A DNA stretch of 5,132 nucleotides, taken from contig CAMWZB010000095.1 in NCBI GenBank assembly GCA_947178655.1, forward strand, positions 1 through 5,132, in the 5' to 3' direction. Source of the stretch: an uncultured Porphyromonadaceae bacterium. Its GTDB lineage: Bacteria > Bacteroidota > Bacteroidia > Bacteroidales > Muribaculaceae. Below the pieces are notes generated by a model. The model saw nothing but the letters and a program-made list of their open reading frames with translations, had not been told where the DNA came from and searched no databases. Made by a program: the position numbers and the translations under genes. This document shows positions 1 to 5,132 of the stretch, in pieces; position 1 is the first letter of the stretch; every line of letters starts with the position of its first letter.

Positions 1-824
1 GGATAGAGCTGCACCATCGACTTGTTCTTCAGATTGCGGGTCTTATAGATATCGCCCTCGTAGAGGTTGAGAGTGAAGAAGTCATCGTAAGTGCACGTCG
101 GGAGATTGTTGTCATCATCCGTGAATATAGTCTGCGCGGCCAGGTAAGGACGCAGATCGGAGAACTTTACCCAGAACATCGGATACTTCAGTGCGTCTCC
201 TCCGAAGTCGCCCGACCGGTGCAGCACAGGACAGATGGCCTCGACCGACGGACGCAGACGGTTATGACGCGTGTCGTACTCCCAACGCTCTACCACGTAG
301 TATGACAGTACCTCATTGGTCGGAACGTCATTCTCGTCAATATCGAAGCGCGGATTCTTCTCTGTCGACCCTTTGGCCTCCGTGTAGGGGATGTAGAACC
401 GGTCAAGCACGTCGCGCGTCTTGATGCGGTACTGGTCGGTGAATATCTCGCGACCGTCAAGATACTCGTATGCCGGAACGGTATTCGAGGCGAGAAGACG
501 CATGATGATACGGAAGAGATTCTCCTGCCCGGCGATAGGCTCTTCGGGGAAGTATAGTGCCGCATTGGCGTCCTTATCGAGATCTATGGCGCGGTATATC
601 ACCCTCATCCACTGACGGTCGGCGTCAGAGATGGACGAATTGTCGCCCGAGTAGAAGTTCTGCATGCGCTCGGTCACTACCGAGCCGTCCTGCTGCGTAC
701 GCTGGTTACGGTCGGATGCACCCTTGCGACGCATTACACCCTGGCTCTGTTCCTGAGCCGCCAATGGCGCCACGCTGCAAAGCAGAAGGGCCGAGACCAT
801 GACTGTTCTTATGATTCTGAGCAT
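1..824 (-). CDS. porN: PorN/GldN, type IX secretion periplasmic ring protein (3' end cut off by the window)
   Basis: The first 274 codons of a GldN/PorN-family protein are read from the ATG at 824; the gene continues past position 1. PorN is a periplasmic protein that pairs with the lipoprotein PorK to form the large ring under the outer membrane, which the PorM shaft contacts. Residues 1-23 form a signal peptide: Arg3 and Arg6, a hydrophobic core around residues 8-19, and a likely cleavage after Leu-Ala-Ala (21-23). An LLLC at 13-16 is a poor lipobox, so secretion as a soluble protein is favoured. Family-like segments are RQWMRVIYRAIDL (70-82), NAALYFPEEP (87-96), GREIFTD (124-130), VVERWEYD (177-184) and YPMFWVKFSDLRPYLA (214-229). 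P. gingivalis PorN is about 360 residues, so roughly the last quarter is missing. The start lies 26 bases after the porM stop. A second Met at residue 9 (position 800) would remove the charged N-terminal region and is less likely. The identity rests on these motifs plus gene order. Confidence 0.93.
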   Translation of the reverse strand, partial: MLRIIRTVMVSALLLCSVAPLAAQEQSQGVMRRKGASDRNQRTQQDGSVVTERMQNFYSGDNSSISDADRQWMRVIYRAIDLDKDANAALYFPEEPIAGQENLFRIIMRLLASNTVPAYEYLDGREIFTDQYRIKTRDVLDRFYIPYTEAKGSTEKNPRFDIDENDVPTNEVLSYYVVERWEYDTRHNRLRPSVEAICPVLHRSGDFGGDALKYPMFWVKFSDLRPYLAAQTIFTDDDNNLPTCTYDDFFTLNLYEGDIYKTRNLKNKSMVQLY

Positions 825-850
825 ATTATTCTGAGATGAGGATATTCTTG

Positions 851-2416
851 TCAATTGATGATAACTTCCATAGGCGAGAGATCGCGGGTGACCCCGTCGG
901 GGCCCTTCGCCTTGATGCGGGAGATGAAAAAGCGCTTGCCGCGGCTTAGGCGCTGGAACTGTGCCTTCTGACGGGCGGAGAACTTGTCGCCATCGCTCAC
1001 TTCGGGCATCGCGTTGCCTGACGAATCGAAGAACACTGTCTCGAAGCCGAGCACTGTGAAAGGCGTGTCAAGCAGACCGTCGTCGATTGCTGCCTCAAGA
1101 CCCGGCGACGACATCAGCAGCGCCTTCGCAAAAGGCTTGCCGCCCTTGTAGTGGTCGGGATTGCCCTGGGCGTCCTTGAATGATATGAAGGGCGACGGAT
1201 CGGGCAGCTTCCGCACTCGGAATGTGGTCGAGGCCATCGGCACGGAGTGACCGTCCATGTTGGCTGTCACGGATACGACTGCGTCCTGGCCCACCGCCGA
1301 CGGACGGGCCACCCAGTGGTCGCCCTGACGCACCAGTGTCCCATTGGTCATGCTTGCGGAGATATCGGTGTTCGCGACGCCCGGCACAGAGATGCTCACC
1401 GGGTTGTCGATGCCGGCATACAGCACGTTCATGAGCGTCGCCGACACCGTCGCCATAGGCTCCATGACGGTGTACGACGAAGCGAAGTCGTGTCGTGTGA
1501 CACTGCCGTCGCCATGTGGTACCTCGAGCCAGCCCTTGTAGTTGAATGTCCCGGTAGAGCCGGTGCTCACTTCATAAAGGCCGGTCGAATTGTCGAGTTT
1601 CTTTCCTTCTATATATACCGTCGGACGCTGAGTGGTATCGACTGCTGCAAGCAGGATATTGGCCGAATAGCGGCCACCGCGCATCACCAGACGCGACTGC
1701 GGCATCACATAGGCATTCAGCTCATTCACGCGCACGTCGCCGGCATCGACCTGCGACAGCAGCGACGCCAGAGCCTCGCCCTCGGCATAGAGTATGTCGC
1801 TTTGCAGTTTGGACAGCAGCGTCACGGCTGCGACCACAGGCTGCTGGTCGAACTTCGTCTCCTCCCATTTTAGCGGAGTCAGATTGCCCGTCCGGGCTAT
1901 CGGAGCAGTCGACAGGGCCTCCTCTATGGTGCGGCGCTTGAGTGTGTCAGGTATATTGGTGGTTATATAACCGCAGTATTCATTCACGCGCTCACGCAGC
2001 TCGGCACCTTTGGGATGCACTCCCGAGAGCATGACGACGGCAGCGGCCTCCAGGTCGTCACGGTTCTGGATGTCATCGGGATTGCCGTCGGCACCGTCGG
2101 CCTTGCGGACGATGGCATACTTCAGACTGTCCACATACTGTAGCATACGCTCGGTGGCCTGGCGCACGTCGGTTGCGCGGCTGAGCCACACCTGACCCTT
2201 CTCAGGATTGCGGCCCGCCATGGTCTCGAGCTGCCCGTAGACAGCCGTATTGCGGGTTAAGAAATTCGAGTTAGAGCGCTTCAGACCTTCGTGCACCTGC
2301 GTGAAGCCGTCAAGAACGTCGCTCGAGACGTTCAGTGCCAGCATTGCAGTCAGAACGATGTACATCAGATTGATCATCTTCTGACGCGGAGAAAGCCTTG
2401 TACTGTTTGCTCCCAT
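851..2416 (-). CDS. porM: PorM/GldM, type IX secretion motor shaft protein
   Basis: This complete 521-residue protein is close to the roughly 516 residues of P. gingivalis PorM. PorM has one inner-membrane helix and a long periplasmic part that dimerises; it couples the PorL motor to the PorK/PorN ring. The N-terminus carries the family signature LSPRQKMINLMYIVLTAMLAL (8-28), with one membrane helix at about 15-31. Arg11 aligns with the N-terminal arginine (Arg9 in Flavobacterium GldM, from memory) thought to act with the membrane Glu of GldL. Residues about 35-225 are helical and match domain D1, ending near KWEETKFDQQPVVAAVTLL. Beta-rich domains follow: D2 at about 226-320, D3 from about 328 with the recognisable NVLYAGIDNPVSISVPG (330-346), and D4 from about 405 to the end, closing on SPMEVIIN. 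Domain borders are estimates. There is no cleavable signal peptide, as expected for an anchored protein. It starts 27 bases after the porL stop at an ATG behind an A-rich leader. No disruption is seen. Confidence 0.97.
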   Translation of the reverse strand: MGANSTRLSPRQKMINLMYIVLTAMLALNVSSDVLDGFTQVHEGLKRSNSNFLTRNTAVYGQLETMAGRNPEKGQVWLSRATDVRQATERMLQYVDSLKYAIVRKADGADGNPDDIQNRDDLEAAAVVMLSGVHPKGAELRERVNEYCGYITTNIPDTLKRRTIEEALSTAPIARTGNLTPLKWEETKFDQQPVVAAVTLLSKLQSDILYAEGEALASLLSQVDAGDVRVNELNAYVMPQSRLVMRGGRYSANILLAAVDTTQRPTVYIEGKKLDNSTGLYEVSTGSTGTFNYKGWLEVPHGDGSVTRHDFASSYTVMEPMATVSATLMNVLYAGIDNPVSISVPGVANTDISASMTNGTLVRQGDHWVARPSAVGQDAVVSVTANMDGHSVPMASTTFRVRKLPDPSPFISFKDAQGNPDHYKGGKPFAKALLMSSPGLEAAIDDGLLDTPFTVLGFETVFFDSSGNAMPEVSDGDKFSARQKAQFQRLSRGKRFFISRIKAKGPDGVTRDLSPMEVIIN

Positions 2417-2443
2417 CTATATTCGTTTAGCTTTTTATTCGGT

Positions 2444-3454
2444 TTAACGGTTGCGCTCGGCCTGCACGGCATCGGTGTTGACCGCACGGCCGTCGATATC
2501 AGGAGGGGTCATTCCCGGACGGTACATATTGACGGTCATGGCCGTGAGCATCTTCTCATATACGGCATTGAGTTGATGCATGTACCGGGCCATGCGCTCG
2601 GTCTCCTCACAGTAGCGGGCGCTCTGCGAAGCCGACTTCTCGTACATGTCCCTGATGTCCTTGATGCCGCGGTTGACTCGGTCGATGGAGTCAATCTGCG
2701 ATGACACACTTCGGAGCTGTAGCTCGTAGATAGTGTTGAGTCCGCCGATATTGCGGTCCAGTGCCTGCATCTGGTCCACATAGCCGCGCGCGCTCTCTGA
2801 GATGCTCGCCGAGTTCTCCGTGATAGCCTTGTAGCTGTCAAGAAGTGTCTGCGACACCTGATTGAGCGACGATGTCACGGCGTGTAGCTGCTGCATGTCC
2901 GCCGCGATAGCTGCCATCTGGTCAAGATATGTCTGGGTGGCTGATGTCAGTTCGGCCATGCGCGAGAGCTGGTCGGCTGCGGCAGCCATCTTCGATATGC
3001 TTTCGCTCAGACTGCGGCTGTCCTCTTCTGAAAGGTCGATATTCTGAGGTATACCCACGGCTCGGCGTGCCTGCGACGCTGTCACTTTTGGCATCGACGA
3101 GCCATTTCCGGACACGGCACCGCCGGCATAGACCGTGCCTCCTCCGATGATGACAGGTCCGCGCGATTCTTCATCCTCGCTCTCATCCGACTCCTTGCGG
3201 AGAGCCGGGAACACATCCTCCCAGTGATACTCGCGGGGCGGACGGTCGAAGGCCGTGAGAACGAACATAAGTACCTCCGTACCCATACCTATCGACAGAA
3301 GCATATTGCCGCCCGGTAGGTGGAGGATTTTGAACAGCGCACCCCAGATGACGATGGCGGCGCCTATGGAGTAGGCAAAGTTGAAGAAACGCTGGCCGTT
3401 CTCGCTGCTTATGAAAGCGCTGATGCCACGTTTATATTGCTGGACTTTTCCCAT
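2444..3454 (-). CDS. porL: PorL/GldL, type IX secretion inner-membrane motor stator
   Basis: This complete 336-residue protein is the PorL/GldL motor component. In the family, a PorL pentamer surrounds the PorM dimer helices and uses the proton motive force to drive secretion (and gliding, where present). Two membrane helices are visible, at about 26-44 (in the segment FFNFAYSIGAAIVIWGALFK) and 51-69 (MLLSIGMGTEVLMFVLTAF), joined by a short HLPGGN loop. Glu60 in the second helix, with Lys42 and His45 at the end of the first, match charged positions known to matter in Flavobacterium GldL. The rest is cytoplasmic: an acidic stretch (88-96), a Gly-rich linker (104-119), then a long Ala/Ser/Gln/Met-rich helical region (about 140-310) that looks like a coiled coil. 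A short Pro-containing tail ends the protein. Flavobacterium GldL is about 215 residues and P. gingivalis PorL about 309, so this is a long Bacteroidales-type form. The ATG start lies 29 bases after porK. Confidence 0.96.
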   Translation of the reverse strand: MGKVQQYKRGISAFISSENGQRFFNFAYSIGAAIVIWGALFKILHLPGGNMLLSIGMGTEVLMFVLTAFDRPPREYHWEDVFPALRKESDESEDEESRGPVIIGGGTVYAGGAVSGNGSSMPKVTASQARRAVGIPQNIDLSEEDSRSLSESISKMAAAADQLSRMAELTSATQTYLDQMAAIAADMQQLHAVTSSLNQVSQTLLDSYKAITENSASISESARGYVDQMQALDRNIGGLNTIYELQLRSVSSQIDSIDRVNRGIKDIRDMYEKSASQSARYCEETERMARYMHQLNAVYEKMLTAMTVNMYRPGMTPPDIDGRAVNTDAVQAERNR

Positions 3455-3483
3455 AGTTTACAGTGATGGAGAGAGAGTTGTAT

Positions 3484-4932
3484 TTATCGTTTGTTGTTCT
3501 GTTTCTGTCCTTTCGCAAATCCTATCTGGGTGCGGACGCAGCGGAAGCCGATGTACGATCGCTGCTCGTTCTGATACTCCCACATACGGAGGTCGGAGCG
3601 GACATTGTGCGCGACATCCTTCCACGAGCCGCCGCGTATGATTTTGCGTTTCATCTTGTAAGGATCGGTCACCGCGGCATCGTAGCGGTACTCGGGGTTG
3701 AGATCGCTCGTAAGTCGGCCGACACTCTCTGTGAATGCAGTTGAGGTCCACTCGCTCACGTTGCCGGCCATATCGTAGAGGCCGAAATCATTAGGAGCGT
3801 ATGTGCCCACCCGGGAGGTGATGACATGTCCGTCCTTCACATAGTTGCCTTCCTGTGGCTTGAAGTTGGCATAGAAGCAACCGCGGTCGTCACTCATGGT
3901 GAGGTCGCCCTCCCACGGGTACATGTTCTCGTCTGTTCCTGCACGGGCTGCATACTCCCATTCCGCTTCAGTCGGCAGACGGTAAGGCTCTACATACACG
4001 CCCTCGCGGCCCAGTGAGCGACGCAGATAGTCAGTACGCCAGTTGGCGAATGCATTGGCCTGCTCCCAGCTGACTCCGACCACTGGATAGTCCGAGTAGC
4101 CGCCGTGCGAGAAGTACATACGCACATAAGGTTCATTATAGGCGTTCTCGAAGTCATTCACCCACGCAGTCGTATCCGGATACACGTTCACTATATACGT
4201 ATTGAGGAAGTCATACGGCCCCGAAAGTGCTCGCGTGATGGGCATGCGGTGTATCTCACCGTTCTCGTCTATGTATGCTGTGTCCTTCGATATCACGGGA
4301 TTATCGGTCGGAGCGGGACGGTCAGTATTGTACTCGCGCGTACGGGGATCAAGACGGTTGCGGCGGCGGGCGGCCTCGGTGTGGTTGTACACCTCGTAGC
4401 GGTAGTTGAGCTGTGAGCCGTCAAGCTCGCGCGCACCGGTGATGGGATTTGTGCGGTACACACTCTCGATGGCACGCTGCTCGTCCTCGTTGGGATTGCG
4501 CCAGGGGATAGGCTTGTTCCAGTTCAGATGGGGTGTCACAGGATTGCCCTCGCGGTCCTCCTCTATCTTGAAGTCCTCGTTGCCTCCGTAGGCCGGGTCG
4601 GCAAGACGCTCACGGATGATGGAGTCGCGCACCCAGAATACGAATTGTTTGTACTTCGAGTTCGTGATTTCAGTCTCGTCCATCCAGAAACCGTCTACAG
4701 AGATTCCGCGGGCATTGGCCTTCAGATTCCACAACGTATCATCCTTGGCGATGCCTACCTTCATCGATCCCCGGTCGACCAGCACCATGCCGTAGGGCGT
4801 CGGTTCGGCCCACGACGTGCCGCCGACTCCGGTCACCTCTCCTCCGGCTCCGCGGCTGCCGCCGGCGGCGCATGAGGCAAGGACGGTAGCCGCTATGCAC
4901 GAAATCAGTATCCGGTTGGTTTTCTTCATCAT
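3484..4932 (-). CDS. porK: PorK/GldK, type IX secretion ring lipoprotein with FGE-sulfatase-like fold
   Basis: This complete lipoprotein has 482 residues from the ATG at 4932; P. gingivalis PorK is about 491. It builds the periplasmic ring with PorN, anchored to the outer membrane. The N-terminus has Lys-Lys, a hydrophobic core and the lipobox LASC, with Cys21 as the expected lipidated residue. The next residues (AAGGSRG) lack an acidic surface-export signal, which fits an inward-facing lipoprotein. From about 45 to 470 it has the formylglycine-generating-enzyme/SUMF1 fold: RGSMKVG (54-60), VDGFWMDETEITNSKY (79-94), PVVGVSWEQANAFANW (283-298), YRLPTEAEWEYAARAG (317-332), FGLYDMAGNVSEW (383-395), RGGSWKD (433-439) and YIGFRCVR (460-467). 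Where FGE has its two catalytic cysteines after GGS, this protein has Asp439 and Val444, so it is structural rather than an enzyme, as is usual for GldK. A long insert lies at about 113-268. A TTG at 4938 and an ATG at 4929 are alternative starts. It is flanked by porP and porL. Confidence 0.96.
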   Translation of the reverse strand: MMKKTNRILISCIAATVLASCAAGGSRGAGGEVTGVGGTSWAEPTPYGMVLVDRGSMKVGIAKDDTLWNLKANARGISVDGFWMDETEITNSKYKQFVFWVRDSIIRERLADPAYGGNEDFKIEEDREGNPVTPHLNWNKPIPWRNPNEDEQRAIESVYRTNPITGARELDGSQLNYRYEVYNHTEAARRRNRLDPRTREYNTDRPAPTDNPVISKDTAYIDENGEIHRMPITRALSGPYDFLNTYIVNVYPDTTAWVNDFENAYNEPYVRMYFSHGGYSDYPVVGVSWEQANAFANWRTDYLRRSLGREGVYVEPYRLPTEAEWEYAARAGTDENMYPWEGDLTMSDDRGCFYANFKPQEGNYVKDGHVITSRVGTYAPNDFGLYDMAGNVSEWTSTAFTESVGRLTSDLNPEYRYDAAVTDPYKMKRKIIRGGSWKDVAHNVRSDLRMWEYQNEQRSYIGFRCVRTQIGFAKGQKQNNKR

Positions 4933-4965
4933 ATGCAAGTATGTGTATTACTTTTCCTTTTGACT
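4933..4965 (-). promoter_or_regulatory. porP-porK gap: translation start region of porK
   Basis: On the coding strand this 33-base gap is A-rich. It contains AAAAGGAAAAG and then, just before the gene, a TTG codon in frame (4936-4938), a CAT codon and two ATGs in a row (4932 and 4929). The AGGA-like element is too far from the ATGs (about 18 bases or more) to be a standard Shine-Dalgarno, and Bacteroidota generally start translation from AT-rich leaders without one. An ATG start also gives a normal lipoprotein signal beginning MMKK or MKK. I therefore chose 4932 over the TTG, with 4929 nearly as likely. No promoter-like sequence is evident. Confidence 0.55.
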
Positions 4966-5132
4966 TTACATTATCCGCACGCTCTTGTGCCTGTGCCGGT
5001 TCTTGTCCGACAGGTCCAGTTTGAGGCTGTAGCCCACGAATATCTCGTGGCTGCCCGATGAAGCCCGGCGGATGGCCGATGTGGCATACTCGTAGCTCGG
5101 TCTCTTATACACATATGACGCTGCCGAAGACT
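4966..5132 (-). CDS. porP: PorP/SprF-family type IX secretion outer-membrane protein (C-terminal end only)
   Basis: Only the last 54 codons are present, ending in TAA at 4966-4968; the gene begins beyond position 5132. The visible end reads RPSYEYATSAIRRASSGSHE (residues 10-29 of the fragment), followed by IFVGYSLKLDL and a basic tail that closes with HKSVRIM. A short alternating beta strand (EIFVGYSLKLDL) after a Ser-His-Glu motif, then a basic tail, is typical of the last strand of PorP/SprF outer-membrane barrels. PorP is the first gene of the porPKLMN cluster in P. gingivalis, and the position directly upstream of porK agrees. Members of this family are thought to work at the outer-membrane side of the T9SS; SprF assists the SprB adhesin in Flavobacterium, so relatives can be specific to one substrate. 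The call depends on this short end and on context, so the family is likely but the exact subtype cannot be fixed. Confidence 0.82.
   Translation of the reverse strand, partial: SSAASYVYKRPSYEYATSAIRRASSGSHEIFVGYSLKLDLSDKNRHRHKSVRIM

Larger units (their letters stand above)
1..5132 (-). other. porPKLMN type IX secretion operon (both ends outside the window)
   Basis: Five genes run in the same direction with gaps of 33 (porP-porK), 29 (porK-porL), 27 (porL-porM) and 26 bases (porM-porN). The gaps are too short for separate promoters plus terminators, and I see no GC-rich hairpin followed by a T-run in any of them. A single transcript is inferred. The order equals that of the P. gingivalis por cluster. 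No gap holds a clear Shine-Dalgarno at normal spacing; the bases before porM (AAAAAGCTAAACGAATATAG) and porN (CTCAGAATAAT) are AT-rich, as expected for this phylum. Confidence 0.85.

Noticed and set aside
290..565. 91-codon minus-strand frame within porN
   Set aside because: It is out of frame with the PorN reading, which has a signal peptide and family motifs; the Arg/Ser/Thr-rich sequence is typical of a shifted frame.
781..824. PorN as a lipoprotein (LLLC at residues 13-16)
   Set aside because: Leu at the -1 position is a poor lipobox, and a Leu-Ala-Ala signal peptidase I site follows at 21-23; in this system PorK, not PorN, is the lipoprotein.
1247..1873. 208-codon plus-strand reading frame
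   Set aside because: It lies wholly antisense to porM, is rich in His and Arg as expected of a shadow frame in GC-rich DNA, and resembles no family I know.
2291..2704. 137-codon plus-strand frame spanning the porM-porL junction
   Set aside because: It overlaps two well-supported genes on the opposite strand; the His/Gly/Leu-rich composition is that of a shadow frame.
3455..3483. Possible promoter or terminator in the porK-porL gap
   Set aside because: The gap is 29 bases with a CT-repeat-like run on the coding strand, without a hairpin plus T-run and without a recognisable Bacteroidota promoter.
3463..3744. Overlapping plus- and minus-strand frames over the 3' end of porK
   Set aside because: porK coding is unambiguous here (RGGSWKD and GFRCVR motifs), and neither alternative frame shows a domain or start context.
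4528..4875. 115-codon plus-strand frame antisense to the porK 5' part
   Set aside because: It is a shadow of porK, ends in a run of Ala/Gly opposite the Gly-rich N-terminus of PorK, and has no family resemblance.

Overview
The window is a dense run of minus-strand genes that I read as the core operon of the type IX secretion system (T9SS, Por/Gld) of a Bacteroidota bacterium. In transcription order, from high to low coordinates, it holds the last 54 codons of a PorP/SprF-type outer-membrane protein, then complete porK (gldK), porL (gldL) and porM (gldM), and the first 274 codons of porN (gldN). This is the P-K-L-M-N order known from Porphyromonas gingivalis. The N-terminus and length of PorL also look more like the Bacteroidales form than the shorter Flavobacterium GldL. 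The moderately GC-rich coding sequence and the lack of usable Shine-Dalgarno sequences fit a Bacteroidales member, perhaps from a gut clade; the genus cannot be named from this window.

Layout: porN partial (1-824), porM (851-2416), porL (2444-3454), porK (3484-4932) and porP partial (4966-5132), all on the minus strand. The gaps between genes are only 26 to 33 bases and AT-rich, with no room for internal promoters or terminators, so one polycistronic transcript is likely. The promoter and the end of the transcript lie outside the window. There is no stretch over 300 bases without a gene, and I saw no RNA genes, mobile elements, CRISPR arrays or notable repeats.

How the parts work together, from family knowledge: PorL and PorM form the inner-membrane motor driven by the proton motive force. 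The PorM dimer crosses the periplasm and contacts the PorK lipoprotein/PorN ring under the outer membrane. PorP belongs to the outer-membrane side of the machine. Key marks are visible here: the membrane Glu of PorL, the N-terminal Arg of PorM, the lipobox of PorK and the loss of both catalytic cysteines in its FGE-like fold, and the signal peptide of PorN.

This is a known system rather than a new one. The points worth a second look are the porK start site (a TTG six bases upstream of two ATGs), the acidic then Gly-rich linker in PorL, and the long insert in the FGE-like domain of PorK.
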